A DNA stretch of 64,000 nt from contig OX246747.1 of NCBI GenBank assembly GCA_945910005.1, forward strand, positions 39,251,190 to 39,315,189, read 5' to 3'. Made by a program: the position numbers and the translations under genes. Below the pieces are notes generated by a model. That model worked only from the letters and a program-made list of their open reading frames with translations. It searched no databases and had not been told where the DNA came from. The DNA comes from Isoperla grammatica. Lineage: Eukaryota; Arthropoda; Insecta; Plecoptera; Perlodidae. Below, piece after piece: positions 40,976 to 56,700 of this stretch (the first letter of the stretch is position 1; each line of letters opens with the position of its first letter).

Positions 40976-41349
40976 AAAAAAGCGACCAACGTGAACCCAC
41001 CTGTCTCTGCCTGTCATACGGTCAGCTGACGGTAGCGACCCATGTGAACCCACCTCACGCCTGATAAAGTGTTCTAATATTTGCTTAGCGGCTGAGTAAA
41101 CAGGAAGACAATAATCCACCTCTTAAAGCCAAGTCTACACATCGATCATGCACACACATTGAAATCAACTAAACTAACTTCGTTAATTATTATTTCCGGT
41201 TGTTAACAAATTAAACTCTTCGTGTAGGTAGAGACCAGCTGTGAATGAAGTGCAACCGCTATTTGATGGAGGGAAAATCAATGATAAAATTAAATAACTG
41301 TATGTGTGCACAACTATGGGGAGGGACGGTAGGCCTTTAGGGAACGTGC
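40976..41349. other. Non-coding, no gene recognised
   Basis: A small repeat 'gcgaccYaYgtgaacccacct' occurs twice (about 40982 and 41034). No coding frame or element is recognised otherwise. Confidence 0.35.
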
Positions 41350-41690
41350 AACTGACGTAACAGCCGAACTACAACAATAGAATAAATTAATTGAACTGCA
41401 CTGCAAAAAATACCTTACTAATCACCAAACAACAAGCTGTCAAAGTAATATCTTTGCAAATAATGAGGAGAAACAATTAGTTGTAACGAAAGTAACTGCT
41501 TGCCAGTTAAAATTTATGTTCAGTAATAGACAGCAACTATATGAAAGTTTGTAAACGTTCTGAACGTTTGTTTAATCCAACTTCAGAACTTCATATTTTT
41601 TGTTTACAGCTTGTTTGTCCATCGGTTCAATTCATTTGTTTCATTGTTGTGTTTTGGTCTTGTGAGTAGTGAGTACCCTATTAATTAAAT
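41350..41690. mobile_element. Foldback MITE, family A, copy 4 (diverged)
   Basis: Carries 'aactacaacaatagaataaattaattgaac' on the left and 'gttcaattcatttgtttcattgttgtg' on the right, with degenerate family A interior. It is the most diverged of the four copies. Confidence 0.65.
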
Positions 41691-42107
41691 ATCTTTCAGA
41701 GATAGCGTTGATTACTAATACATAAATAGTCACTCAAGAGTGTTTAGTTTCAGACAAACGTTGGATGTGCGCGAATCCAAGAAAGACACACCAATGAAAC
41801 TACCTAGCAACGTATTGTTTGTCCGACCTTGTCGTCACAGCCCCCTTATGCGTATTCAACGCTATAGTCGTGCGTGGCTAGCTAGAAGGCTGTGAATACA
41901 CCGCTGCTCACCATCGACCGGCCGGTGCACGAAAAACACGTCCCGATTATAAATTGATGCACTTTCCCCTTTGGTCTCGTGAATGTTGCAACGGTGTTAG
42001 AAGGCCGTGTTATGTAGCGGGCTCGTCCAGAAGGCCGTGGCTGTTCCGAGAACACGGCCCTCTAATAATTCACGTGTTGTTCCGTTGCGGTCAAGCGTCA
42101 ACACACT

Positions 42108-44697
42108 TTATTGAGCGGGAGATATTGCTAAGCTCTTTGGAGATGAATGCAATGCGCGGGAGATATTGCAAAGCTCTTTTGAGATGAATGCAACGCGCGG
42201 GAGATATTGCCAAGCTCCTTGGAGATGAATGCAACGCGCGGGAGATATTGCTAAGCTCCTTGGAGATGAATGCAACGTGCGGGAGATATTGCTAAGCTCT
42301 TTGGAGATGAATGCAACGCGCGGGAGATATTGCTAAGCTCTTTGGAGATGAATGCAACGCGCGGGAGATATTGCTAAGCTCTTTTGAGATGAATGCAACG
42401 CGCGGGAGATATTGCCAAGCTCCTTGGAGATGAATGCAACGCGCGGGAGATATTGCTAAGCTCCTTGGAGATGAATGCAACGTGCGGGAGATATTGCTAA
42501 GCTCTTTGGAGATGAATGCAACGCGCGGGAGATATTGCTAAGCTCTTTGGAGATGAATGCAACGCGCGGGAGATATTGCTAAGCTCTTTGGAGATGAATG
42601 CAACGCGCGGGAGATATTGCAAAGCTCTTTTGAGATGAATGCAACGCGCGGGAGATATTGCCAAGCTCCTTGGAGATGAATGCAACGCGCGGGAGATATT
42701 GCTAAGCTCTTTGGAGATGAATGCAACGCGCGGGAGATATTGCTAAGCTCTTTGGAGATGAATGCAACGCGCGGGAGATATTGCTAAGCTCCTTGGAGAT
42801 GAATGCAACGTGCGGGAGATATTGCTAAGCTCTTTGGAGATGAATGCAACGCGCGGGAGATATTGCTAAGCTCTTTGGAGATGAATGCAACGCGCGGGAG
42901 ATATTGCTAAGCTCCTTGGAGATGAATGCAACGCGCGGGAGATATTGCTAAGCTCTTTGGAGATGAATGCAACGCGCGGGAGATATTGCTAAGCTCCTTG
43001 GAGATGAATGCAACGCGCGGGAGATATTGCTAAGCTCCTTGGAGATGAATGCAACGCGCGGGAGATATTTCTAAGCTCTTTGGAGATGAATGCAACGAGC
43101 GGGAGATATTGCTAAGCTCTTTGGAGATGAATGCAACGCGCGGGAGATATTGCTAAGCTCTTTGGAGATGAATGCAATGCGCGGGAGATATTGCAAAGCT
43201 CTTTTGAGATGAATGCAACGCGCGGGAGATATTGCTAAGCTCTTTTGAGATGAATGCAACGCGCGGGAGATATTGCTAAGCTCTTTGGAGATGAATGCAA
43301 CGCGCGGGAGATATTGCTAAGCTCCTTGGAGATGAATGCAACGCGCGGAAGATATTGCTAAGCTCTTTGGAGATGAATGCAACGCGCGGGAGATATTGCA
43401 AAGCTCTTTCGAGATGAATGCAACGCGCGGGAGATATTGCTAAGCTCTTTGGAGATGAATGCAACGCGCGGGAGATATTGCTAAGCTCTTTGGAGATGAA
43501 TGCAACGCGCGGAAGATATTGCTAAGCTCTTTGGAGATGAATGCAACGCGCGGGAGATATTGCTAAGCTCCTTGGAGATGAATGCAACGCGCGGGAGATA
43601 TTGCTAAGCTCTTTGGAGATGAATGCAACGCGCGGGAGATATTGCTAAGCTCCTTGGAGATGAATGCAACGCGCGGGAGATATTGCTAAGCTCTTTGGAG
43701 ATGAATGCAACGCGCGGGAGATATTGCTAAGCTCCTTGGAGATGAATGCAACGCGCGGAAGATATTGCTAAGCTCTTTGGAGATGAATGCAACGCGCGGA
43801 AGATATTGCTAAGCTCTTTGGAGATGAATGCAACGCGCGGGAGATATTGCTAAGCTCCTTGGAGATGAATGCAACGCGCGGAAGATATTGCTAAGCTCTT
43901 TGGAGATGAATGCAACGCGCGGGAGATATTGCAAAGCTCTTTCGAGATGAATGCAACGCGCGGGAGATATTGCTAAGCTCTTTTGAGATGAATGCAACGA
44001 GCGGGAGATATTGCTAAGCTCTTTGGAGATGAATGCAACGCGCGGGAGATATTGCTAAGCTCTTTGGAGATGAATGCAACGCGCGGAAGATATTGCTAAG
44101 CTCTTTGGAGATGAATGCAACGCGCGGGAGATATTGCTAAGCTCCTTGGAGATGAATGCAACGCGCGGGAGATATTGCTAAGCTCTTTGGAGATGAATGC
44201 AACGCGCGGGAGATATTGCTAAGCTCCTTGGAGATGAATGCAACGCGCGGGAGATATTGCTAAGCTCTTTGGAGATGAATGCAACGCGCGGGAGATATTG
44301 CTAAGCTCCTTGGAGATGAATGCAACGCGCGGAAGATATTGCTAAGCTCTTTGGAGATGAATGCAACGCGCGGAAGATATTGCTAAGCTCTTTGGAGATG
44401 AATGCAACGCGCGGGAGATATTGCTAAGCTCCTTGGAGATGAATGCAACGCGCGGGAGATATTGCTAAGCTCTTTGGAGATGAATGCAACGAGCGGGAGA
44501 TATTGCTAAGCTCTTTGGAGATGAATGCAATGCGCGGGAGATATTGCAAAGCTCTTTTGAGATGAATGCAACGCGCGGGAGATATTTCTAAGCTCTTTGG
44601 AGATGAATGCAATGCGCGGGAGATATTGCTAAGCTCCTTGGAGATGAATGCAACGCGCGGGAGATATTTCTAAGCTCTTTGGAGATGAATGCAACGC
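42108..44697. repeat. 41-bp tandem array, ~63 copies
   Basis: Continuous units of 41 bp with consensus 'gcgggagatattgctaagct' followed by 'ctttggagatgaatgcaac'. Variant sites (ctaagc/caaagc, ctttgg/ccttgg/cttttg/ctttcg, gggaga/ggaaga, cgcg/cgag/cgtg) recur in blocks, for example at 205 bp (5 units) near 42166-42540 and at 533 bp (13 units) between 43406 and 43939. Because 41 is not a multiple of three, all frames cycle, which explains the many 62-residue 'MHSSP..SLAIS' frames. Matching ~40-bp sequences ('tgtgcgcgaatc.aagaaagacaca') lie outside both ends (41766 and 44752). Confidence 0.96.
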
Positions 44698-45003
44698 GTT
44701 GCAACGTCGCAATGAAAATAATCACTATGTTTTGTTTCGGACACACATTGAATGTGCGCGAATCAAAGAAAGACACAAACAAATAAGTCACGGTAGCCGA
44801 TCATGTCTCAACACCTCACGGAAGATACAACAGTGTAAAGGTGTTGAAGGGCCATGAAACCTCATGTTTTTAGGTCTCCACATGGAGCTAATTTTGAGCA
44901 CAAAGTGTTTTATGCCCTTGTCTGTAAACAATCACATTTACACTGTTGCATAATTCATAGTGATGTGATGTATAAATATTAGTAAAGGTATTTAAGAGTC
45001 GAT

Positions 45004-45149
45004 TTACAGCTACGCGTTGCGAGCGAAGCGATGGCGCGAGCTCCAATCAGTGGCCGAGTTTGCGTGAAACTATTAACTTCTTTGCGTGAAACTCGGCCGC
45101 TGATTGGAGCTCGCTCCCTCGCTTTGCTTGCAACGCGTAGCTGTAAACG
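45004..45149. mobile_element. Foldback element, 146 bp
   Basis: Nearly perfect inverted arms of ~65 bp: 'tttacagctacgcgttgcgagcgaagcga' at the left and 'tcgctttgcttgcaacgcgtagctgtaaa' at the right, around a short centre containing two direct 'ttgcgtgaaact' copies. Probably a recent MITE. Confidence 0.75.
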
Positions 45150-46289
45150 TACCATTAAACGTTCTTTAAATTAATATACATCAATAAAACAATTGAGAGT
45201 TTACAGTTTAACAATGCGTTTTATTGGATAACTTACATTATTATTATGTGACTTGCTAAGTAAGTAAGTAAGTAAGTTTTATTTCCAGATCAATATAGCA
45301 TATTACATTGTATACACTTTGTGATGACCCCTAAGTTTAATTGTCTGTGATGATAAGTAGCAATTTACTAACCCTAAACAAATAAACTTTTTTGTTAAAA
45401 CGCGTCAGAAGGAGGCGTGTAAATGTTAATTTGAACTATTGAAAAGATTACAGTTATAATTAGAACATATTACATATAATAATATAGCTATAAACAACGT
45501 CATACATGCAAAAACTTTTGCTGATAATAATTTTTATTTAAAAAAAAATGTAATAAAATTAATTCATACCGTTCTTTATCTTCACTCAAGTAATGCAACT
45601 TTTTGTGGAACATAAAACAAACCACTCTCGGAGCTTTGCATAATATTAAACCTAAGTAAATGGGCTGGATATAAAGCCTACAAAACTGAGGCTAGACCCG
45701 ACCCGCGTGCATGTAAATAGATGCAGGCGATCTTAGATTGTAAACCAACAAACCGGCTGCATAATTTGAATCTATAATTAATAATGCGAGCGTAATAGAT
45801 GCATTATGTAGATTAATGGAGGTAGCTAATGCATTACACCAGCCCCGTCTTAGCTAGGGGTAGAATAATAACAATAATAGTTATGTTTGTATTAATATCT
45901 GATGTATTCCTCGCAGATTAGGGTCAGGCGTGTTAGTGAGTATAACAAATATGTCTGATTATAAATAATATAATATGAAATGAATAAATATGATATGATT
46001 GTCGGGGTGGATGTATACTATGTGACATATTAAGTAAATCAAAGGTATAGGTGAGAGCACGCATTTGTTCTAAAAACTCTTCTACACTAATTTTGTACCC
46101 GATGGTTTCTGATCGTTATTAATAATTAACTTATGTTGCCAATTATTGGTTCATAAATTAGATTGAGCCAAGAATAATATGTTTGGTGCAGAAGAGTGGC
46201 AGGTTCTGTCATACCCCTGCTTTACTTATGTCGGCGATTATACACAAGAGCCACTATACATATACATGTTACCACCCAACATTATTGAC
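45150..46289. other. AT-rich non-coding, no gene
   Basis: A short AAGT-type run lies at about 45259-45277. A dispersed repeat at 45935-46020 matches 13550-13640. No coding frame is recognised. Confidence 0.4.
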
Positions 46290-46291
46290 TA

Positions 46292-47920
<1,629 letters not shown>

Positions 47921-50668
47921 ATGGTAAGTCATATTTCACACATGTGTAGATTAGAATAAACATAGTGTATGACATAAGTGTGGAAAGCCGAAAGAAGATG
48001 TAACAAATTCTAGAAACTGACTGGGATTCGAACCAGGGTTCTTTTTTCGGGCAGACGTAATGTACAGCAAGACTTGACACAAGTTGCTGGTGTTACTGAT
48101 AATATTTTTCAGTGGAAAACCTCATCGTTTATAGTATTTTAATACATTGTATATAAATTTGTATTAGCTTTGTATATTTTATCACTTGGTTTACTTGCTG
48201 TTATTGTTATATTTTAGTTTCTTTGATAATATGTTCCCTGTATTGTTCTATTGCTTTATCTATTTATTATTTTACTTAAATTTTAGTTAATTTTAGCATC
48301 TTGTCAGTCACTTCTTGTGTTTGGAGTTGAGCTGTGTTCAATTCAGCCAACCCCTTATATTTATTAATAGAGTTTAACAGTAATAATTAGTAATTAGGTA
48401 TGTTACAGTATTTATCTGGATACTCTTGGTAAGAAATATTCTATGGATAATATCATTTTGACTGAGGCAAATATCCGTAAAAACTATCTGAGTCATTATT
48501 GCCGCTGTCCGGAATCGAATCGGCGACCTCCCGAAAGAGTCTCGCGCGTTATCGAAGAGCCATCTCTATCCGTTTGCTCTAAAACTATTCATTTCACTAA
48601 ATGCCATATTACAAGACGGGGTCGGTGATTGCCAAAGACCAATGGGCAACATTACACGCGTTATAGTTGGCATAACCGGGATTCGAGACCAGACCATACA
48701 GCTCTCTTGCCCCACTTTGGCTACACCTGGGCCCTAGTCAAAAGAAGAATACAAAAATTAATATCGGACCAAATATCAAAATTGGATACATAATTATTGT
48801 TCTTTTTTTTAAACACGTAACTTATTAAAAACATGTCAAGGTTCAAGGTATAATATATTTTGTAAAACAAAAACGCCTAATCGCTGTATTTTTTTTTTCC
48901 TTTGTCATTATTACAAAATCCGCAGAGAATTGTTGTCGTATGTTTAGTTGTCGATTAAGCTCTCTGGTTTTTGTTGCATGCAGACGACATTGTGACCGCG
49001 CATAAAGTGAAGACAATTAGCCTGACGTCACAGCTGGTGGGTAATAACAACAACACGTTTCACTGTAGACAGCCGTAGCGCACCCCTGGCCAGTGAACCA
49101 CCGCGCGTCAAGCCCTAGAGACACTCGTACCACGCTTAGTGCATTCAGTAACGACAGAAAGTTATGAAAAGAAGAAATCGTTTAGGTGGATATTGTTTTA
49201 GTTGTAATGAAAATTAGTTTCATGGAATAGTTTCATGTTGAGTCTGTAGAAGTCGGAGCTCAAAAAGTATTCGAATCTAAGGTTGTGGATAGATATTATG
49301 AAGGACATACAGATACAGATATCGAAACATAATATATGCAAAACTAATTATGTTTGGAGCAAATCCGATGATTGAGATATTATTGTATCGTCTGATTTTA
49401 CCCAAATGTCATTAATGTTGCATATATTTTGTTTCGTTGACACTAAATAGCTGCGCTATCTACCCACAATTTGGTGTTAAAAGTTGTTTTAAATATAGAA
49501 CAGAAAACTTTAACTGCTCACGTTTTTTGAGTTCTGACTGCCGAACACTCATGATGGTATTTTCGCGGGTATTTTTTGTTTTAGCATATTTTGGTGTTTT
49601 GCGTCGTCTTCTCTGAACAAAGCACTAACTATGTTTTTGTTAAACTAACTATGTTAACTATGTTTTGCTTAGTCTAACTAACGTATTAACAGAAAACGTA
49701 CGTGGATGAGAAACAGCGATCAGTAACCACATTTATTGGATAAAAAATGAGTGCATCTTAATTCACTTATTGATAGTTCCCACGTGACGTCACAGCGGCC
49801 ATGATTGCGACACAATTGATGAGGACCAATCCTAGGTCATTGGCAAATACTATTCAAATTTCATAAATAAGCCTAATTTAGAATTTAAAAAGTAAATATT
49901 AGTATCATAAAACAATTAAAAATTACAACACATACCAATTTTATTTTAAACATTTTTTTTAAGAACTAAGAATTTCTGTGTTCTACCATAACAGCCTTCA
50001 ATTGTTTCTCCATGGCAACGTCAAAGTTTGATCACAAATGTGGCCGCCACGCGCAAAGATGTGACGTACGTGCAACCTATGAATATCGCATATTGTACAT
50101 TCACTCCTGCGTATCAACGCACCTTCACACGTCAGTCACCTTACAGCAGTGACTCCTAGGACAGCTTCTCTTACTAACCCAGTGAGCCCCCCTCATCGTC
50201 TCGATAACCTCACTGCATGCGGGGATCTCCATGCACCGGAAGTGCCAACTACATCCGCGCACTGTTTCGGTCGACTGAGCCAGCGAGACCGGGTGTGCCT
50301 TATGGTCACGGGCCTAGCACACCACTTAGCACACCACTTTGCATACTAAGCGACTACTAAACGTTCCCCGCAAGGCTACAGTATATAGACGGTAGCTCGG
50401 CACTGTTTAATTATTTTCTATCGTTTATACGCAGTTAAAAATTTATTTACAAAAGATAACAAATAAAACTGCACAATTTACAAGGAAATCAACGAAAAAC
50501 ACTCAACAATAAAGTAAGTCCCCTTGGTACTTTTCGACAGGAGTAGGCTACGTGCCGGTACCAGGCTATCCCCCTCCTCCCTTCTTCATCATCATGCATC
50601 GTTGTTTATCATCCGTTGTTATACTGGTCACTGTTAAATGGCATAAAATGCTGTATGGGGCCAATTCA

Positions 50669-50707
<39 letters not shown>

Positions 50708-53700
50708 CAAACAAAACTACAATTTACAAGGAAATCAACATAAAACACTGAACAATAAAGTAATAGAGCCAATAAAATTATTAATTCAACACAACGAAAC
50801 TATGAAAGAGAGAACATTAAACAATACAAGTTACATCAACCACCGCGCGGTCGTCTTTAGGGGAAACTATTTGGGTGGTTGAGGGTGGAGGGGGTGGGGT
50901 CGCCGATACTGTGAGGAAGACAATGATGAGTGCGCAAAGGGATGATGTCTGGCAGCCTAGCAGATTAGAAGTTAGGGTGTTAGGGTTAATTCAAATTGTA
51001 GGCTTTTGTAAGTACAGTTCTAATTGTTTTATTGAAAATAAGTTAATTCTTACAATTCCCTCTCATTCCCAATATCAGTAAGTAGATCAAGCTCCAGGTG
51101 TCAATAATAAATTGACTGGTAATCAATCTCTGTCGGCACAACAAATTGGTATAAACGAGATGGTATGATATACCATCATACCATCATATTTGGTATGGTA
51201 TATATGATATGATGGTATGATGGTATGACGATTGGTATGGTGTTGAATATAAACGAGAGAGTCCCCTATATGGGCACCCACCCCGCGGTACCTTGGGTTA
51301 CCGCTCATCGAGCCTCGTAGCCAATGTGTGAGAGGTGTTTGTGTTGTAGAAGGTCCGGGACACTTGGCTGGGCAAGCTGTCTTGGAATAACAAGTAGCTG
51401 GTCAAACTCTCACCTTCGCTAACATCCTTCCGCGTTGCTCGTCTTCATTGTTGCACTGGAACAGTCCAAGGTCATTCCTCTAGGCCCTGGTGACGTCATT
51501 TGCTTACAACAATGCAATATTATAATGCATGCGATACAAATACCTTGAAAAGAGTGAGAAAATGATGAGAGAAGGTTTTTTTGTATACGTTTACCACATG
51601 ACTGGAAGATGGCTAGTGCAGAGTGCCCACTATAGCGTTCCATTATCTAAATAAAATAAAGTTAGCCATCATCTATAAATCTAGTCAAATATCTAATTGT
51701 TTACTCGATATGGGGCTAGATTTAAGAGCGTTCGGAAGTAGTTTTGAAGTTTTTAGTGAACTAATTTCTCTTATAAACAAATAATAGGATGATTATGAAA
51801 ATTTACCTACTTGCAGAGGGATGTCATATCTACGCATGGTATTAAGTACATTTGTGACAAAGACTGCTCAAAAATAATATACTCACGTTTGAATTATGCA
51901 AATAAATTACTTTCATCGAAAATGTTCGGTGAAATAATACGGAGAACCTGTTTAAAAATGGGTACATTATTTTTTAATAGGTTGGTGACAATTGTACTTA
52001 ATACCGTGCATAGATACGACATCCCTCTACAAGCAGGTAAATATTTATAATAATCCTACTATAAGTTTAAGAGTAATTAGTTGACGGCCAATACACCTGT
52101 AAAACTCCTACTGCCCCACCCCTGGTCGAAACTGCGCCGCGCGACCCCGCGACCCAGTTTCGACAGTGTTTTCAACAACTCGGCCACGTCAAGTCGATAA
52201 ATGAACTCACCGCCCTCTCAACTGAATGTTCGGCGTTGTTAAATATTAACTGGCTGTGGTTGAGTGAGCCAAGATATTGAAACAATGTACGCGTTATTTG
52301 GGTTTATATAGGCCATTTCAAAAACTATCTAAAACCCTTTGTATGAGTATGAGATGAGTATCATCACGGTCTTCTAAATCTTCAAGAACAACAATACACA
52401 ACAATTAAAAATCGGTTTTCAAATGTTATATCAACTGGTTCATTGATGCACACAAGATCACCATCTTCTAACCTTGATTTTATGTTTTTAATTGTTGTTC
52501 ATTGTTGCTAATACAGATTTAGAGGACCGTGATGATAATCATACAAAGGGTTCTAGATAATTTTTTAAATGGTCTTTTTGGGTTTATATCAGATAAACAA
52601 TTAATTGAAGAACTTTAAGATAGTGTTATTGCTACGATTGTTAACAGTTTATGATTTTGTTTCATAACAGAAATGGCAATCGTAACAACTAAATTATTTG
52701 AAAGTTTTAAAATTCATGGTTCAGCAGATACAAAATGTACGAATCACTCAAAATTCTTGAAAAACTTCAATGTTGAGAGCAAAGTCCCCTTTATCCGCTA
52801 AAAGAGACTTTTAATCACTTGGTATGTTTTATAGAAATGCAGAGTAAATGATAATTAATAAATTTAAAATCGTTGATCGTCTCGATTAGCCTTCGTGCGT
52901 TCATGTCATAAGATAATACCAGATAAAGAGCGATAGAAGTGGCTAAAGTATCTCTAAAGTTGTGCCCATTCTCCCACATTTATTTTAATTGTTTTCCACC
53001 TGATTAATGTTTTTAAGGCCTCGCATTGCGCTGTCGTTACTCTTATCCTAATGTATCTGGGTATGTTTTAAAGGTCTCGCATTGCGCTGTCGTTACTCTT
53101 ATCCTAATGTATCTGGGTATGTTTTAAAGGTCTTGCATTGCGCTGTCGTTACTCTTATCCTAATGTATCTGGGTATGTTTTTAAGGTCTCGCATTGCGCT
53201 GTCGTTACTCTTATCCTAATGTATCTGGGTATGTAGCGCACACGCATCCCCCTGCAAGGCCACGTGCTATCTGCATATGACGTCATCTTGCGTAGTTCAA
53301 CGGACGGACAGAGCCGAACACGTCCGACAACGACCGATGTCCAATAAAACGATTCATGAAACTGTAGTTAGGTCGTTTTCCAATGTTCCGTGTTAACCTA
53401 GCGGAAATAATTGTTTGTCCTCTACATTGTACATCCACGACATGCTCGAAATCCACGTATATTTTCAGCGATTTATTTGCGATTTTTTCAGCGTTTATTG
53501 ATTAATACAACTTCGGTATTAAAATACCATTGTATACAACTTTTTGACTTTGTAAATACAACGTGAAACAATTTCTATAACAATTATTAGGGGCTTCTCT
53601 AATGTAATGTGTTTGGTCTAAAAGTCACCCAGTAATGCACCCTAGTCTTTTACACGTCTCACCACTTACTACAAACTACCCTTTTACCCCACCTTGGCTA

Positions 53701-56700
53701 CACGCCCTACTCCTTTCAGCGTTCACCTTGCACCTTCCAACACATCACGGCTATCCCGCCCTGGTTAATAGGGAGTATTCACGTGACGTCACATCGGCCA
53801 TATTGATGGCCATCTATAGTACTATTTCGAGTTTCATTTAGCTGTCAATAGAAAACGAATAATATTGTTTACGGGGAAATATGACAAGTTTGAACACGTA
53901 TATCCCCCGATAAAGTGTACGAAAATGATTATTGTATGCTTTTGTAAACGATTAAAAGAGTAATCGAGACAAAAGAGTTTGTTTATGTTGATTTTAAGTG
54001 ATAATAGCAAACCAAAATTAGAGAACAGTTGAATTTGCATCAAACGCCAGCTGAAACATAGTAACAATGAACTACCAATCACATGCCGTTGTGGCTACCA
54101 TGCGCAGTACCTGAATACACCCTATACAGCACCCTGGCTACCCTAGGCTAGCGTCCACTACAGCCTCCAATTGATCACCCAGGTTCCATCATCTCCCAGC
54201 ATCCAACACTGCCCCCCCTGGTTCAACGCGCTGCAACAACAACTAGGCCGGAAGTGCGCTTCCTATTGGGCAGTCATTGTCACCGTCCTTCCGCTCGGCC
54301 TGTCCGCGCGGCTGTGCAACGGAGCGGCACCGCCTTGCATATACACACTCACACCGGACACTGCGCGTGTGTGTCCCAAGGCTGTGAGATTAACGGTACA
54401 ACATATGCATGGACTAGAACCCAATATTGTAGATATATGTGCGGAGGTCCAACCATATTTAGTTAAAATAATGCGAATGGCACGAATTGAATAAGGGTCG
54501 GTTTTAATAAAATAAAATAAATAAATAAATTCACATTTAGAGTCTACCCACTCAGTAACTTTAAACTGATTTGCAGTGGGGGACTTTAATTTAAAGTGAC
54601 TAAACCAATCCTGTAGGCTCCGAACATCATCGACGAGTGAGCGATAACCAATCAAAGATAGATATTTCAAATACGAAACATATGAATCAGTGATTGGACA
54701 GTGCGTGGGAACACATGCGGACAAATGCCAGAACACAGTTCACCGTGGTAACTTGCCGCGCGGCAAGACACATGGGAAACTCCTACACACCCTATATGGA
54801 GACTCAAACTACTACATAGATAGCGCTGCAAAGCAACCTCCATATCTGCGTCATTCATGATTGAACTATAGAGTATATTAGTGTGAGGTCACGATTCCCC
54901 TGTCAACCAATGACGAACCGTATTTGTGACTCCAAACAATCATGATAGTTGACAGTTGATAGATTTGTTTTTGCAAACATTGTAGCGAGGGTTTTCCATT
55001 CAGATATCTCGTTTTCCTTAACACGAAACAGTGAAAAAGAAGTTGATTTGATAAATCAAGTATTGTAATGATACTACTTAAAACGTTTCAGAAAGTTGTT
55101 TGGAGTCAGATAGCTCGTCCGTCATTTAATCTGACGTCATCACTAATACAGTCTATACAAAAAACAATGAACAATTGATAGCTAAACTCCTCCTCATAAC
55201 AGTTTATTTGCTACCAGAATGCATCTATCCCACTTGAGCGTTACACACACCAAGTAAAGCTGATACCCCCTCCCTCCTATGACGTCATATGGTCAGCTAA
55301 TTACGCGTATACGCGAGCCAACAATTACGACTTCCGCCTGTCCGAACACCTGTTTGATCTCCTGGCTGATTGGAGGCTCAGGTCCAACTGTCAAGAGCGT
55401 TGACACGAGATGGGGGGTCTAACGGTTTATGGATTAGCTTCTAATAGGGAACACGCGTATGAAAATTTTAATCGATTTTTAAATACCTTGTCTCTCATTT
55501 AATAATTTTGTGTCTTTGAATTTTGAAAAACGGATAAGTCTATGCCTCAAACTAATTGGTTTAGTAACGATAAATAAAAGGGCGCGAAAAACGAGCCGCC
55601 GCCATGTAGAGTGGATTTGACGTCATAGTTTTGTTCTGCGTACGCTCACCGCCTCAGCGATTGGTCTGTTACGCCACGTCTACAGAACCATTGCGTCACA
55701 GCCACCTGTACGCGTTTCAGATCCCCGAGTTTAAACTTCAATAAATGCGACCACATTGAACCTATTTAAAAAATTCTTTTTTACTTGGGACTTGCATTAA
55801 TATACTTTTTGTATCTGACACTATTAAATTAAGTGTTTGGTTTAACAAAAAAAATCGTACGCGTGTTGCCTATTGTGATATCAACGAACGCATATCTTCG
55901 CCATTGCCGATAAAGTATTACTCTCATGGTTACGAAGAAGCCGGGTCGAATGCCGACATTACACGACTCAATACTTTCGTCAAACTTATTGAAATCAAGA
56001 ACAAAAGCGAATCGAAAACAGTTTGTTAGAAAACTGTGTAAAACTGTTTGTGTGAAAACTGTGAGTAACTGTTTGTTGTGTAACTGTGTGTGTTGTCTGA
56101 AAACTGTACTGTGTAACTGAACTGTGTAACTGTAACTGTGAAAACTGTGTGTTGTTGAAAACTGTGTAACTGAAAACTGTGGAACTGTAACTGTGTGTAA
56201 CTGTAACAATGTAGCTTCTATTAATTTATGCTTTTTTGTCCTTGAATTCAATAAGTTTGACGAAAGTATTGAACCGTGTAATGTGGGTATTGCAGAGACC
56301 CACTTAGTTTATACTTATTGTCTCTTGTACCTTTCCCCTAAACACTTCACGCAAGCATATGATCATAGTTGTAGAGTACAACGCTAAACAACAAATAAGC
56401 TAATCACAATAGTTTCTTACCATTACTTGAAACAGGTCAGTTAAAGGGTTAATTTACTATCTTGGGTTCGATAAATAGAAATCCCTTAGACAGCGGGCGT
56501 GACTAAGGGCCGGTCTTACAATCTCCTAATAGGGAAGTTATTTGTAGCAATTAAGCTATTTGGAGGATTTCAAGAGTTTTGATTGGTCGTTGCCATAGAG
56601 ACAACAAGCTATTCGACGAATAAGTAGTTATTGGGACATTGTAAGACTGGACATAAGTATAACAAGCCTTGTGCGGAACACTGTTTATATACGATTGTAT

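Noticed and set aside
42292..44791. Many 62-residue minus-strand frames (MHSSPRSLAISPARC...)
   Set aside because: Products of the 41-bp tandem array, which is not a multiple of three and so cycles through all frames.
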